From Neisseria canis (lineage in GTDB: Bacteria > Pseudomonadota > Gammaproteobacteria > Burkholderiales > Neisseriaceae), in the NCBI RefSeq assembly GCF_900636765.1, contig NZ_LR134313.1, positions 62,001-126,000 of the forward strand: a DNA stretch of 64,000 nucleotides, given 5' to 3'. Of the stretch, positions 1 through 9,953 are shown piece after piece. Position numbers and translations under genes: made by a program. Under the pieces are notes generated by a model. It worked only from the letters and a program-made list of their open reading frames with translations, did not search any database and was not told the DNA's origin. Position 1 is the stretch's first letter. Each line of letters begins with the position of its first letter.

Positions 1-1213
1 AATCCATTGCCGCCTGCGCCACAGCCGGCGCGATTTTCGCAATCAGACGCGGGTCGAACGGTTTCGGAATCAGATACTCCGGGCCGAAAGTCAGATCGGC
101 ATCCTCATATGCACCCGCCACTTCCGCACTTGACTCAGCCATCGCCAAATCGGCAATCGCGCGCACACATGCCAACTTCATTTCTTCGTTGATGGTGGTT
201 GCTCCCACATCCAGCGCGCCACGGAAAATGAACGGGAAACACAATACATTGTTCACTTGGTTGGGGAAATCCGAACGGCCCGTACCGATTACTACATCGG
301 GGCGCGCAGCTTTGGCTTCAGGCGGCCAAATTTCAGGCTGCGGGTTCGCCAAAGCCAGTACGATAGGCTTGTCGTTCATGGTTTTGAGCATATCCACGCT
401 CAAAAGATTCGGGCCGGAAAGGCCTAAGAAAATGTCTTTACCCACCACGGCATCGGCCAACACACGTTGCCCGTTATCTGCAATGGCATAGCGGATTTTA
501 GATTCGTCCATGCGTTCGCGGTCTTCGCGAGTTTGGTAAATCACACCTTTTGAATCGCAAACCGTGATGTTTTCGGTTTTCATACCCAGCGCAACCAACA
601 AATCCAAGCAGGCAATTGCGGCCGCACCGGCACCGGAACACACCAAACTCACATCGGCAATATTTTTGCCTACCACACGCAAGCCGTTGATTACCGCTGC
701 TGCGGTGATGATCGCCGTACCGTGCTGGTCATCGTGGAATACGGGGATATTACAGCGTTCGCGCAGCTTTTTCTCGATATAGAAACATTCGGGCGCTTTA
801 ATGTCTTCCAAATTGATACCGCCGAATGTCGGCTCCAAAGAAGCAATGATTTCCACCAATTTATCGGGGTCTGTTTCGTTTACTTCGATATCGAAAACAT
901 CAATACCGGCAAACTTTTTAAACAAAACGCCTTTACCTTCCATCACGGGTTTACCGGCCAGCGCGCCGATATTGCCCAATCCCAACACAGCCGTACCGTT
1001 CGAAATCACCGCAACCAAATTGCCCCGTGCAGTATATTTGTAAGAGGCAAGCGGATCATTATAAATTTCCATACAAGGCGCCGCTACGCCGGGCGAGTAC
1101 GCCAACGAAAGGTCATACTGGGTGGCCAAAGGCTTGGTTGGTGCCACTTGAATCTTGCCCGGAAACGGGTATTCATGGAAATGAAGTGCTGCTTCTTTGA
1201 TTAAATCGTCCAT
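1..1213 (-). CDS. maeB: NADP-dependent malic enzyme, 3' end outside window
   Basis: The product would decarboxylate malate to pyruvate with reduction of NAD(P), feeding gluconeogenesis or NADPH supply in the cytoplasm. The 404 visible residues begin [16 protein letters not shown] and carry the malic enzyme N-terminal domain ([24 protein letters not shown], then [10 protein letters not shown]) and the NAD-binding domain ([17 protein letters not shown]). The reading frame runs off the left edge, so whether the phosphotransacetylase-like C-terminal domain of long MaeB proteins is present cannot be told. The ATG at 1211-1213 fits the family start. Upstream is a 319-base gap that should hold its promoter. 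The family call is firm; the cofactor is inferred from similarity to MaeB-type enzymes. Confidence 0.9.
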   Translation of the reverse strand, partial: MDDLIKEAALHFHEYPFPGKIQVAPTKPLATQYDLSLAYSPGVAAPCMEIYNDPLASYKYTARGNLVAVISNGTAVLGLGNIGALAGKPVMEGKGVLFKKFAGIDVFDIEVNETDPDKLVEIIASLEPTFGGINLEDIKAPECFYIEKKLRERCNIPVFHDDQHGTAIITAAAVINGLRVVGKNIADVSLVCSGAGAAAIACLDLLVALGMKTENITVCDSKGVIYQTREDRERMDESKIRYAIADNGQRVLADAVVGKDIFLGLSGPNLLSVDMLKTMNDKPIVLALANPQPEIWPPEAKAARPDVVIGTGRSDFPNQVNNVLCFPFIFRGALDVGATTINEEMKLACVRAIADLAMAESSAEVAGAYEDADLTFGPEYLIPKPFDPRLIAKIAPAVAQAAMD

Positions 1214-1532
1214 TTTGTTTTCAATCCTAAATATCTGTATTTTTTGTGGGGTGTAATTTGGTGTAACCGTAATGTTAACACGGGAGGCGGTTATAAGGTA
1301 AGGCTTTTGCTGCGCGCGCCTGCTGGTTTTAACGGTTTCCTATGATGGTTAAACCAACTTGTTCGGCAATACCTGCCGCCAAGCATTATTGAAAAACAGA
1401 TACCCCAAGCAAGCTTAAGCATAACTTATCATCAATCAAGCAAAATGCCTGTCTGAAAGTTTTCAGACAGGCATTTGGTATCATGGTCTCATATGAAACC
1501 AGAAAGAAACCGGTGTTTCGTTTGCCGAAATC
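1214..1532. other. Intergenic gap between malic enzyme gene and fixH
   Basis: This stretch of 319 bases lies upstream of the malic enzyme gene and downstream of fixH, both on the minus strand. It holds the DUS-pair hairpin at 1443-1476 that ends the ccoG-fixH unit. The rest presumably contains the malic enzyme promoter, but no clear -35/-10 pair could be picked. No open frame of coding character was seen. Confidence 0.6.
1443..1476 (-). terminator. DUS-pair terminator after fixH
   Basis: Two DUS copies in inverted orientation form a stem of about 16 bases with a 2-base loop, flanked by A/T bases. It lies 57 bases past the fixH stop and probably ends the ccoG-fixH transcript. Confidence 0.7.
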
Positions 1533-2078
1533 TCAGCTGCCGGCCTCCGGCAGTTTTTCCATGGGAGACAGCGTTAAAGCGTTGCCTTTGTTTACCAGCC
1601 ATTTATCTTCCACTCGCCATTTGCCGTCAGCATCCTCCACTCGCACATACCAATGCTTGGCAGGCGGAAGCGGTTTGAACACGGCGTGATATTCATATTT
1701 ATCGCCGGATAAGCCTCCCGAACCCGCTTGCAGCGTTACGGTTTGATCATCTGCCTGACGTGCAGGATGCATAAACAGAATATTAATCTTTTCTTTAGGA
1801 TTGAAATCGCCGCTGATAAATACTTTGGCCGCATCATTCGAAGGGCTGATCAACACTTGCGCCTGAATATTGCGCTTCTGTGCTTCCTGATCCCGCTCGA
1901 TTTGCAGGTTGATGTATTTACCGTCTTTATAATAGTCATCAATTACCAAGTCCGAATTATTGGTTTTGGCAATGAAGAAAGTGGCTGTCGCGGCCACCAC
2001 CACAATGGCAGGGCCAGCCATAAGAATCCAAGGCCAGGGCTCTTTATACCAAACCTTGGATTTTTTCGGTTCGCTCAC
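1533..2078 (-). CDS. fixH: FixH-like cytochrome oxidase assembly protein
   Basis: FixH (CcoH) proteins assist assembly of cbb3-type cytochrome c oxidase in the inner membrane. The 181-residue product has a short cytoplasmic N-terminus, one membrane segment at about residues 16-38 (PWILMAGPAIVVVAATATFF) and a periplasmic domain that follows YYKDGKYIN, typical of the family. The start is a GTG at 2076-2078 with GGAG 8 bases upstream, and that ribosome site lies inside the end of ccoG. Only three bases separate the ccoG stop from this start, so the two are translationally linked. The oxidase genes themselves are not in the window. Confidence 0.85.
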   Translation of the reverse strand: MSEPKKSKVWYKEPWPWILMAGPAIVVVAATATFFIAKTNNSDLVIDDYYKDGKYINLQIERDQEAQKRNIQAQVLISPSNDAAKVFISGDFNPKEKINILFMHPARQADDQTVTLQAGSGGLSGDKYEYHAVFKPLPPAKHWYVRVEDADGKWRVEDKWLVNKGNALTLSPMEKLPEAGS

Positions 2079-2081
2079 GTT

Positions 2082-3554
2082 TTATTCTCCAACAAATGAG
2101 GATTTTTCTACCAGCTCCTCGGCATTTTCGGATGCTTCGGCCGCTTTTCTGTATTTGAATTTAAATTCAATCGGATGCGTGCCTTTATCGGCATATTCGG
2201 GATAAGTGGCAACCTGCACCGGCACGGTCAGCGTTTCACTTGGCGGCACGCGCAAACCTCCTTCAGGCAGCCCTGTCAGGACGATATCTTCAAAGCCGCT
2301 TACCGTTGCCGTAACGATTTGCTCTTCCTCGCTGTAGTTAACAACCCTCAGGTTATACGCATTTTCCAAACGGCCTTGTTTATTCTCGCGCACCATCACG
2401 CCACGGTCTTTAATGATGTCGACTTTCAAACTGTCGCGCGTAGAAAGGCCGAACAGTAATGCGGATACCGCGGCCAACAAAAACAAACCGTATCCAATCA
2501 CTCTAGGTCTGAGCAGGCGCTTTTTGATTTGCTCTTCGGGATATTGATGTTTGAGCGCCGCTTCGGTGGTGTATCGGATCAGGCCGCGCGGATAATTCAT
2601 CTTATCCATAATCTCGTCGCACGCATCGATACACGCGGCACAACCGATACACTCATATTGTAAACCGTCGCGGATGTCGATGCCGACAGGGCAAACTTGC
2701 ACACACATGGTGCAGTTGATACAGTCCCCCAGCCCGCTTTCCTCTTTGCTCATATTTTTCTTACGCGCCCCGCGAGGCTCGCCGCGCTCTTCATCGTAAG
2801 AAATAATCAGGGTATCCGGGTCAAACATGGCGCTTTGGAAACGCGCATACGGGCACATGTATTTACACACTTGTTCACGCATCATATGCGCCATCAGCCA
2901 AGTCATAAAGCCGTAAAACGCAGCAGCAATCATGGGGGCGGTGTTGGCCGTGCCGTTGAAAATATTCGGCACAAATTCGCGTATCGGCGTAAACCAACCC
3001 GCAAATGAAATACCCGTCCATGCACATACGGCAAAAATCAACAGGTATTTAGTGGCTTTAATACGGATTTTGGTGAAATTCCAAGGCGATTTTTCCAGCT
3101 TCAAACGCTTGTTCCGATCGCCCTCAACCAAATGGTCGATCCACAGCATTACTTCGGTATAAACCGTTTGCGGGCATGCATAGCCACACCACAAACGTCC
3201 GGCAATGGTTGTCCACCAAAACAGGCCGAAAGCCGACACAATCAAAAGGCCGGAAAGATAAATCAAATCACCCGTGCCTAACGACAAGCCGAAGATATAA
3301 AAATGCCTGTCGGGAATATCGAACAACACCGCCTGCCTGCCGTTAACATTGAGCCAGGGCAACACATAAAACACAAACTGCGTTGCAAAAATGGCCACCA
3401 CGCGCCAATTGGCAAAACGCCCTTTTGCCAGCTTGGGATGGATCCGCTTGCTGCCTTGATAAAGATTGATTACCTGCTCTTTAGGCTGGTTTCCAGCCTG
3501 TTTGGATGAGTTTGGTTTATGTTTGTCCGGCTGTGGGTTGGTTTGCTCAGACAT
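2082..3554 (-). CDS. ccoG: Cytochrome c oxidase accessory protein CcoG
   Basis: CcoG (FixG/RdxA) is a membrane-bound iron-sulfur protein acting in copper delivery to cbb3-type cytochrome oxidase. The 490-residue product has several membrane segments (for example FVFYVLPWLNV, DLIYLSGLLIVSAFGLFWW), the conserved GRLWCGYACPQTVYTE motif, and two ferredoxin-like 4Fe-4S clusters in GDCINCTMCVQVCP and ECIGCAACIDACD. A C-terminal immunoglobulin-like domain follows (VTATVSGFEDIVLTGLPEGG). It is the first gene of a two-gene unit with fixH. The length is normal for the family. No FNR-type palindrome was spotted upstream. Confidence 0.93.
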   Translation of the reverse strand: MSEQTNPQPDKHKPNSSKQAGNQPKEQVINLYQGSKRIHPKLAKGRFANWRVVAIFATQFVFYVLPWLNVNGRQAVLFDIPDRHFYIFGLSLGTGDLIYLSGLLIVSAFGLFWWTTIAGRLWCGYACPQTVYTEVMLWIDHLVEGDRNKRLKLEKSPWNFTKIRIKATKYLLIFAVCAWTGISFAGWFTPIREFVPNIFNGTANTAPMIAAAFYGFMTWLMAHMMREQVCKYMCPYARFQSAMFDPDTLIISYDEERGEPRGARKKNMSKEESGLGDCINCTMCVQVCPVGIDIRDGLQYECIGCAACIDACDEIMDKMNYPRGLIRYTTEAALKHQYPEEQIKKRLLRPRVIGYGLFLLAAVSALLFGLSTRDSLKVDIIKDRGVMVRENKQGRLENAYNLRVVNYSEEEQIVTATVSGFEDIVLTGLPEGGLRVPPSETLTVPVQVATYPEYADKGTHPIEFKFKYRKAAEASENAEELVEKSSFVGE

Positions 3555-3758
3555 ATCACGTTCCTTAAAATATTAACTTATCTTGGTAATGAATATAATC
3601 TTATGTTTATTATTTGTTTTTTTATAAAAACAAATCAGAAAGAGGAAATTTTATTAACAGCTTCCATATTTCCGACTTCTGATATGACTATTATAAAACT
3701 ATATGTGTAACGAAGAAAGCTGGCAGCCGTTTTTTTCAGAAACATCATCATAATAGAA

Positions 3759-3797
3759 ATGCCTGTCTGAACCGTTTACATCCGTTCAGACAGGCAT
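3759..3797 (-). terminator. DUS-pair terminator
   Basis: Inverted DUS copies with a loop of about 11 bases lie 16 bases past the stop of the gene at 3813-4478 and read as its terminator. Confidence 0.65.
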
Positions 3798-3812
3798 ATT
3801 CAAAAACTGCAA

Positions 3813-4478
3813 TCAAATTCTGGCAAATTTTAAGGCGTGGTTGATTTTAACAAATTGTTCTGATCTAGAATTTTCAGGCATCAATTTGCAAACCAATTCC
3901 ATAGAATTGGTAATCGTGCGCACACCCACACGACGCATTTCAGTAATGGCGCACAATGTATCTTCCGCATCAAACCCGCGGCAGGCAGCCAAATTTAAAA
4001 CGATATCCCAGTTGCCGAAAAAGCGTAACTGTTTAACCGTATCCTTTAAGCTGCGGTCTATTGCCGTGCCGCCTATAATCAAGGTAGATGCTTCCTGCTC
4101 CAGCAGCCATTCGATAAGCCCGGTACTCTTCAATTCTTCTTTATCGTGAAAACACAGGCTTTGATGCGCATCATTGGCGCAATTAACAGAAAAAATCTTG
4201 TGGTAACGGGACTCCGAAGGCATCCCTTGCAGCAGCTCGCTCCCCTCCATCGCATTAATCACATCAACAAAACCGGAACTCTTAAAAGGGGATTTACACG
4301 GCTGATCAAAAGCGTTCAATAAAGTATCAGGCTGGCTTCTGACCAAGATGCGTTGTTGGGCGAACAATGCGTTCTTGTTTAACTCTGCAACCATTTCCCC
4401 CATATAGGCTGCCGCAACCCTTCTCGATTGCCCGAGAAAGCTGCGTTGCGGTTGAAAGTCGATAGAAATGGTTTTCAT
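3813..4478 (-). CDS. Isochorismatase/nicotinamidase-fold protein without catalytic Cys
   Basis: The 221-residue product aligns by eye with the cysteine hydrolase (isochorismatase/nicotinamidase) fold. The start MKTISIDFQPQRSF matches the family's first strand with its catalytic aspartate (D7). STLIIGGTAIDRSL matches the usual 'IxGlAtDxCV' strand, and the end matches the helix-strand that follows (AACRGFDAEDT, GVRTITNS). Where the nucleophilic cysteine should be, the protein has serine (S143). K94 may be the family's lysine. It is therefore either a pseudoenzyme or a diverged binding protein. It stands alone between two terminators with an AT-rich upstream gap. The fold is likely; the function is unknown. 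Confidence 0.6.
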   Translation of the reverse strand: MKTISIDFQPQRSFLGQSRRVAAAYMGEMVAELNKNALFAQQRILVRSQPDTLLNAFDQPCKSPFKSSGFVDVINAMEGSELLQGMPSESRYHKIFSVNCANDAHQSLCFHDKEELKSTGLIEWLLEQEASTLIIGGTAIDRSLKDTVKQLRFFGNWDIVLNLAACRGFDAEDTLCAITEMRRVGVRTITNSMELVCKLMPENSRSEQFVKINHALKFARI

Positions 4479-4893
4479 GGTTGGGGGATGCCTGAAAATG
4501 ATTATTTAGGGTGTCATATAACCTTCTTAAAGATAAGTGGCATTCTAAACAGACAATCGGTATTTTCCAATATTTTTTTTCATATTTTTATTGCACCAAA
4601 TCAAACAACTTTCTTGATTATAAACTTAAGAAACCATATCGCCATGATTTATAACCAATTTATTTGTTTAACATATAAATAAACGTTTATCTCAAATAAA
4701 AACCGATTATTCCGATTTTTTCAACTTTTACACAACAATTATGATTATACGTCCCTTATAGCTTGACAAATACTTTTCACAACCGGTATTAACCCAAAGG
4801 TTCAAATAACAGAAGGCCAAAATACGGCAGATAAAACACAATGCCTGTCTGAAAACCGTTTCAGACAGGCATTGTGTTTTACATACAGCTTAT
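4479..4893. other. AT-rich intergenic gap
   Basis: This gap of 415 bases lies upstream of the isochorismatase-fold gene and downstream of prfC. It is clearly AT-rich and must hold the promoter of the former, but no single site stands out. The prfC terminator sits at its right end (4833-4880). No small gene was found. Confidence 0.55.
4833..4880 (-). terminator. Extended DUS-pair terminator after prfC
   Basis: An inverted DUS pair is extended on both sides by complementary AAAACACA/TGTGTTTT, giving a 22-base stem with a 4-base loop. On the minus strand it follows the prfC stop by 14 bases. Confidence 0.8.
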
Positions 4894-6492
4894 TTACTCA
4901 TTCAAATTTACCGCATGCTCGCGGGTTTCATGAAACACGATATCCGGCCAGCGCTCCTGCGTCAAATTCAGGTTCACACGGTTGGGCGCCAAGTAAGCCA
5001 AATTACCGCCTGCATCAATCGACAAATTAACGGCATTCGCTTTTTCAAACTCCGCCAGCTTTTTCTTGTCTTCGCAAGACACCCAGCGCGCCGACCAAAT
5101 GCCGACATTATCAAACACCGCTTCCACGCCGTATTCGGCAGCCAAACGCGATGTAACCACTTCAAACTGCAACACACCCACCGCGCCCAAAATCAAATCG
5201 CCGCCTGAATGCGGTTTAAACACCTGCACCGCACCTTCTTCGCCAAGCTGTTGCAAACCTTTTTGCAGCTGTTTGATTTTCAGAGGGTTTTTAATCCGAA
5301 CGCTACGAAACAGCTCCGGCGCAAAAAACGGAATACCGGTAAATGCCAACTGTTCACCCTCGGAAAAGCTGTCGCCGATTTGAATATTGCCGTGGTTGGG
5401 AATGCCGATGATGTCGCCGGCGTAAGCTTCTTCCACCAGCTCTCGGTCGTGCGACATAAACGTAACCACGCTGGAAGCGGCAATATCTCGGTTGATACGC
5501 AGATGTTTCATTTTCATGCCGCGCTCGAATTTGCCGGAGCACACGCGTAAAAAGGCAATACGGTCGCGGTGTTTCGGATCCATATTGGCTTGGATTTTAA
5601 ACACGAAACCGGAAAACTTTTCTTCAGACGGCTCAACCACGCGCACAGTAGCATCCCTGCCTTTCGGTGCAGGAGCCCAATCGATCAGCGAGTTAAGAAT
5701 TTCCTGAATGCCGAAATTATTGATGGCCGAGCCGAAAAACACGGGGGTCAACTCGCCGGCCAAAAATTCTTCAAGGTTAAATTCGTTTGATGCGGCCTGA
5801 ACCAATTCGATCTCGGCACGCAGGTTTTCCATTTCCAGCGGAAACAGCTCATCCAAGCGCGGATTATCAATGCCTTCGATAATCTCGAATTCATGCGGCA
5901 GCTTTTCCCCGCCCGCATCAAACAAATATACTTCGTCATTCAGAATGTGGTACACACCCTTGAAGTTTTTACCCATGCCTATCGGCCAGGTTACCGGCGC
6001 GCAGCAGATTTTCAGGATGCTCTCAACTTCATCCAAAAGCTCAAGCGAATCGCGCACTTCTCGGTCGTATTTGTTCATGAAAGTAACAATCGGCGTATTG
6101 CGCAGGCGGCAGACGTTCAAAAGCTTGATGGTTTGCGCTTCTACACCTTTGGCCGCATCAATCACCATCAACGCGCTGTCGACGGCGGTGAGCACGCGGT
6201 AAGTGTCTTCCGAGAAATCTTGGTGGCCGGGGGTGTCGAGCAGGTTGACGGTGTGGCCTTTATACTCGAACTGCATCACCGAAGAAGCAACGGAAATGCC
6301 GCGCTGCTTCTCGATTTCCATCCAGTCGGAAGTGGCGAATTTGCCGGTTTTCTTGCCTTTCACCGTGCCGGCGCTTTGAATGGCACCTGAAAACAGCAGC
6401 AGCTTTTCGGTCAAGGTGGTTTTACCCGCATCCGGGTGGGAAATAATGGCAAACGTGCGGCGGCGGCGCACTTCTGAAGGAATATTCGACAT
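4894..6492 (-). CDS. prfC: Peptide chain release factor 3
   Basis: RF3 is a translational GTPase that removes RF1/RF2 from the ribosome after peptide release. The 532-residue product has G1 [13 protein letters not shown] (residues 19-31), G3 DTPGHQDF and G4 NKYDRE in the GTPase domain, then a domain II with [16 protein letters not shown] and the RF3-type C-terminal domain ([11 protein letters not shown]). The length matches E. coli PrfC. The gene is monocistronic, with a terminator directly downstream. It starts at ATG 6490-6492 ([17 protein letters not shown]). Confidence 0.97.
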   Translation of the reverse strand: MSNIPSEVRRRRTFAIISHPDAGKTTLTEKLLLFSGAIQSAGTVKGKKTGKFATSDWMEIEKQRGISVASSVMQFEYKGHTVNLLDTPGHQDFSEDTYRVLTAVDSALMVIDAAKGVEAQTIKLLNVCRLRNTPIVTFMNKYDREVRDSLELLDEVESILKICCAPVTWPIGMGKNFKGVYHILNDEVYLFDAGGEKLPHEFEIIEGIDNPRLDELFPLEMENLRAEIELVQAASNEFNLEEFLAGELTPVFFGSAINNFGIQEILNSLIDWAPAPKGRDATVRVVEPSEEKFSGFVFKIQANMDPKHRDRIAFLRVCSGKFERGMKMKHLRINRDIAASSVVTFMSHDRELVEEAYAGDIIGIPNHGNIQIGDSFSEGEQLAFTGIPFFAPELFRSVRIKNPLKIKQLQKGLQQLGEEGAVQVFKPHSGGDLILGAVGVLQFEVVTSRLAAEYGVEAVFDNVGIWSARWVSCEDKKKLAEFEKANAVNLSIDAGGNLAYLAPNRVNLNLTQERWPDIVFHETREHAVNLNE

Positions 6493-6686
6493 TTTTTATT
6501 CTCAAAACAGCGTCTAGCGAAAAAACCTAATCACGGCACGAGCACAAGGCCGGAATATTCGGCAAGGCTGTCGAATGATTAGGTTTCACAGTTTAATCAG
6601 GCAGCGGATTCACCGCACCTGCATCACATTAAAGATGCGCGATTGTACTAAAAAACACGTTTTCATTCAATGCAGAACCCAAACCA

Positions 6687-6716
6687 ATGCCTGTCTGAAA
6701 ATTTTCAGACAGGCAT
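6687..6716. repeat. Inverted DUS pair in a divergent promoter region
   Basis: Two DUS copies form a hairpin with almost no loop. Unlike most pairs in the window it follows no stop codon, because the genes on both sides are transcribed away from it. It may simply serve DNA uptake. Confidence 0.6.
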
Positions 6717-6863
6717 GTTCCAAGCCACAATACAGCAATAGCAAATAAAGCTTACCGGCTATCCGCTGCGGCGAAAAACCGCACACTTTGTCTACAATTC
6801 GTGCAAACCGCCGGCTTTCGGATAAAATCCGTCTATAACATTTATACCCATAATATTTATATC

Positions 6864-6918
6864 CACAGTCAGCCAAACTGCAACAACACCGCAGTAAAAG
6901 TTAAATTGGTTGACTGTA
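6864..6918. repeat. Short Correia-like element remnant
   Basis: About 55 bases with matching ends (ACAGTCAGCCAA on the left, TTGGTTGACTGT on the right). The right half equals that of the larger Correia-like elements in this window (CAACACCG...GTAAAAGTTAA). It looks like an internally deleted copy, 10 bases before the start at 6929. Confidence 0.55.
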
Positions 6919-6928
6919 TTTCCACATC

Positions 6929-8344
6929 ATGAAACGAATCCGCATACTCATTACCCTTATTTCCCTTATTGCCGGCATTTTCTATCTGCTGCCCGCCTGT
7001 CTCAAACACCGCGAGATCCGAGCCGCACAAGCCGATCTGCAACTTCTGGCTTCGGAAAACACGGAACCATCCAAGCATCCGAATAACGGCTACGCCGCAT
7101 TATGACTCTTGCCCTACCAAACCGGCTCTGCAGCCGAACGCACCGGCTTAATGAAAAAATACCAAGAAGCCCTGCACAATACCGACGCTGAAATACCGCA
7201 AGAATTACAGGCATTGGCACTGCCTCTGCCTCAAAATGAAGAAATGCGCTGCGCTCCTAACGCATCCGAATGCCTGTCTGAAATCAAAGCCAAGCTTCCC
7301 GAATACAAGCAAGCTCTTTATCGATACCGCGACCTCATCCGCAATATCGACGCGCTTGCAGATTATGAAAATCTGTATCTCGACCATCCGCCCGGCGATG
7401 GTTTGCCCCCGTTCAAACAGCGCCTGCCCCAACTCAACCTACTTTCCTACGGGCGCGCCGCTGCTGCCGTAGAATGGGCAGACAACCAACCCAAACAGGC
7501 CCTGCAACGCGCCTGCCGCCAAATCAAATTAGGCAAAACCCTGATCCAGAAGCAACAAGAACTCGTCTACGCCATGATGGGCGATGTTTTAGTTTCCGGT
7601 AACACCCGTTTGGTTGCGCACATGCTTTCGGAAAAGCCCGAATGGGCAACGCACCTGCCCGAAACATGCACTCAAGCGCTCATGCCGTTCACACAAAACG
7701 AACACAACATTTGCGGTTCAATAAAAAAAGAATTCCGTTCGATCCGCAACCTGAATCGACAAATGGGAGCAAATTCCTCTTTCAACATCCGCCTTGAGCT
7801 TCTTACCAAACCGGAAAACTCATGGTTTCTGCTGCTTGACGATAACGAACCCTTTTGGCCGTTGGCTCTCCAAGCCATGACGCTGCCGGTGTGCGATACG
7901 GAACACAATGAAGCCATCCTTGCCGCATCCTACGCACCTTTCTGCCGCTCATCTGCTTTGCAGGCCTCGAAACAAGATACCGGCCCTGTCTCAATGCCAG
8001 AAGCAATCAGCTATCACAGCTGGTCATGCAAAAGCAATGTACTCGGCTGCCGGTTCTTCGGCTCAACCCTTGTTGATTTCTCCGACTATCAAAACCGCCT
8101 GCAAGACACCCAAATGCTATTGCGTGCCATCCAAGCTGGCTTGGATTTGTACCGGTTACCGACACAGCAAAGACAAGTTGCATTAAATTCCATTTTAGAC
8201 CGCCATAGCAGCCCGTCCCGACAGCTACGGTGGGATACGGAAACACACCACATCACCTTCCCTCTCTATTTATTACACCCGCCATCAAGCACCCATGAGC
8301 ATACCGGTTGCATTATCCAGCCCATAAACCAAATGCCTGTCTGA
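6929..8344 (+). pseudogene. Membrane-anchored hypothetical protein broken by in-frame TGA
   Basis: One frame runs from ATG 6929 to TGA 8342-8344 (472 codons) but is cut by a TGA at 7103-7105. Before it are 58 residues with a membrane anchor (ILITLISLIAGIFYLLPAC) ending NNGYAAL. After it the frame resumes LLPYQTGSAAERTG and stays open for more than 400 codons. A TGG-to-TGA change (Trp) is the simplest cause. Translation could restart at TTG 7109 or ATG 7151, giving a product with no anchor. The gene's last codons, ATG CCT GTC TGA, are formed by a DUS. The family was not recognised. A sequencing error is possible. Confidence 0.6.
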
Positions 8345-8364
8345 AACATTTCAGACAGGCATTT
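8331..8364. terminator. Bidirectional DUS-pair terminator
   Basis: A perfect inverted pair (AAATGCCTGTCTGAAA and its complement) with a very short loop lies between convergent genes. Its left arm contains the stop codon of the gene at 6929-8344, and it also follows the nitrilase-family gene stop (8386) on the minus strand. Confidence 0.75.
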
Positions 8365-8385
8365 GTTATCGTGAAACAACGCTGC

Positions 8386-9189
8386 TCAAAGCATTTTATG
8401 CGACAAGGCCGGCAGCCTTGCGCGGACGCTTTTCAACCGCCCCACGTCCAACTCCGCCGTTACGATGCCCTCCCCTTCGCCCAAAACATTCAGTACCTCG
8501 CCCCACGGATCAACAATCATCGTATGCCCAAACGTTTTACGGCCGCTCTCATGCAAGCCGCCTTGTGCAGCCGCCACAACATAGCACTGGTTTTCCACCG
8601 CACGCGCGCGAAGCAACAGTTCCCAATGCGCCAAACCGGTCGTATAAGTAAACGCAGCCGGCAGCATCAACACATCAAAAGGCAATTGCGCTCGAAAAAA
8701 CTCAGGAAAGCGGACATCATAGCATACGCCCTGTGCCACGCCCCAACCATCAACCCGCAAGCTGGGCACCGACTGACCTGCCAAAATCGTATCGGCTTCG
8801 GCATAACGTTCGCCCAAACCCGAATAACCGAACAAATGCATTTTGTCATAGCAGCTCAAGCGCTCGCCATCCGCATCAAACACCAGCATGGTATTTAAAA
8901 CCTTATCCAGCTCTCTGCTTTTCAAAGGCACCGTTCCACCGAACAAAACCACACCGCATTCATGCGCCAGCTCACTCAAAGCCTGCTGAAACGGCCCGCA
9001 GCCCAAAGGCTCCGCCACAGCCAGCTTATCCGAATCCTGTTTGCCCATGAGCGGCCAATACTCCGGCAACAACACCCAATCCGCTTGCAATTTGGCAGCG
9101 CTCCGCACCAAATTTTTCATAGTTTCAAGGTTTTCATCCGGATGTGTAGAAGAAACCATTTGAATGGCCGCCACTTTAATATTATTCAT
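8386..9189 (-). CDS. Carbon-nitrogen hydrolase (nitrilase family)
   Basis: The 267-residue cytoplasmic enzyme belongs to the nitrilase superfamily, which hydrolyses amide C-N bonds with a Glu-Lys-Cys triad. The triad is visible in order: Glu in LLPEYW, Lys in CYDKMHLF, Cys in GVCYDVRFPE. The DKMHLFGYSG and WELLLRARAVENQCYV segments fit the Nit1-type branch that acts on deaminated glutathione or omega-amides, but the substrate is not proven here. It stands alone, converging on the preceding gene. The start MNNIKVAAIQMVSS is typical. Confidence 0.88.
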   Translation of the reverse strand: MNNIKVAAIQMVSSTHPDENLETMKNLVRSAAKLQADWVLLPEYWPLMGKQDSDKLAVAEPLGCGPFQQALSELAHECGVVLFGGTVPLKSRELDKVLNTMLVFDADGERLSCYDKMHLFGYSGLGERYAEADTILAGQSVPSLRVDGWGVAQGVCYDVRFPEFFRAQLPFDVLMLPAAFTYTTGLAHWELLLRARAVENQCYVVAAAQGGLHESGRKTFGHTMIVDPWGEVLNVLGEGEGIVTAELDVGRLKSVRARLPALSHKML

Positions 9190-9319
9190 ACTTATTCCTT
9201 ATTCGATACCGAAGTAACTTGATAATAACTGAAGCCACTAGATATCAGCAATGTTTTATCATCGAGTAACCGACACAGCCATATCAAATAAGTTTAAAAA
9301 TCAGCATACCTTCCACATT

Positions 9320-9379
9320 CGGGCTTGACCAGAGTATCTTGAGTTTTGTTAACTTTTGGAGATGCTCGGGTCAAGCCCG
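9320..9379. repeat. Palindromic intergenic repeat, CGGGCTTGACC type
   Basis: Arms of 20 bases (9320-9339 and 9360-9379) pair with two mismatches around a 20-base loop, and GAGTATGACG follows. Related arms occur at 17371-17404 and 18403-18481, so this is a dispersed repeat family, here called family B. Confidence 0.6.
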
Positions 9380-9424
9380 AGTATGACGAAACACAAAAAT
9401 ACAGTTTATTCACAATATAACAAA

Positions 9425-9465
9425 GCCTGTCTGAAAAACAGTTTACAAACACTTTTCAGACAGGC
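9425..9465 (-). terminator. DUS-pair hairpin downstream of rplS
   Basis: An inverted pair of partial DUS (GCCTGTCTGAAAA type) has a loop of about 13 bases. It is a second hairpin after the main rplS terminator. Confidence 0.5.
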
Positions 9466-9498
9466 ATATATCTAATCCCAAGTAATAAAGCCCAAATA

Positions 9499-9546
9499 AA
9501 AACTTCTCAAGCTCCGGCCATAAATCCGTTTAGCTTGAGAAGTTTT
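9499..9546 (-). terminator. Terminator of rpsP-rimM-trmD-rplS operon
   Basis: A 15-base perfect stem (AAAACTTCTCAAGCT with its complement) and an 18-base loop end in a T-rich tract on the minus strand, 28 bases after the rplS stop. It is one of the few terminators here not built from DUS. Confidence 0.85.
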
Positions 9547-9574
9547 ATCTTTGAAACTGAAAATATATTCGGTA

Positions 9575-9940
9575 TTAGCCTTTACGCGCAGGCAATTTTT
9601 CTTTAATACGGGCAGCTTTACCAGTCAAGCCACGCAGATAGTAAAGTTTGGCACGGCGCACATCACCACGGCGTTTCACTTCGATTTTCTCAAGACGCGG
9701 AGAATACAATGGGAAAGTACGCTCAACACCTTCACCGCTGGAAATTTTACGCACGATAAAGTTGCTGTTTAAGCCACGGTTGCGGCGTGAAATCACCACA
9801 CCTTCATAAGCTTGCAAACGGGTACGGTTACCCTCTACCACGCGCGCCCATACCACAACGGTGTCACCCGGAGCAAATTCAGGGATATCTTTGTTTAAAC
9901 GAGCAATTTCTTCTTGCTCTAATTGTTCAATCAGGTTCAT
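9575..9940 (-). CDS. rplS: 50S ribosomal protein L19
   Basis: L19 sits at the interface of the 30S and 50S subunits. The 121-residue product shows family signatures: [48 protein letters not shown] [16 protein letters not shown] and [19 protein letters not shown]. It is the last gene of the four-gene rpsP-rimM-trmD-rplS operon, 13 bases after the trmD stop, followed by a strong terminator. Length and start [11 protein letters not shown] are standard. Confidence 0.98.
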   Translation of the reverse strand: MNLIEQLEQEEIARLNKDIPEFAPGDTVVVWARVVEGNRTRLQAYEGVVISRRNRGLNSNFIVRKISSGEGVERTFPLYSPRLEKIEVKRRGDVRRAKLYYLRGLTGKAARIKEKLPARKG

Positions 9941-9953
9941 TTCATTTCCTTAA

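Larger units (their letters stand above)
6493..6928. other. Divergent intergenic gap with DUS pair and repeat remnant
   Basis: This gap of 436 bases separates prfC (minus) from the broken gene starting at 6929 (plus), so it should contain both promoters. It holds an inverted DUS pair (6687-6716) that follows no gene end, and a shortened Correia-like element (6864-6918) directly before the next start codon. Confidence 0.6.
9190..9574. other. Intergenic gap with palindromic repeat and two hairpins
   Basis: The gap of 385 bases lies upstream of the nitrilase-family gene and downstream of rplS. It contains a long interrupted palindrome (9320-9379), a DUS pair (9425-9465) and the rplS terminator (9499-9546). 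No coding frame was seen. Confidence 0.6.
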
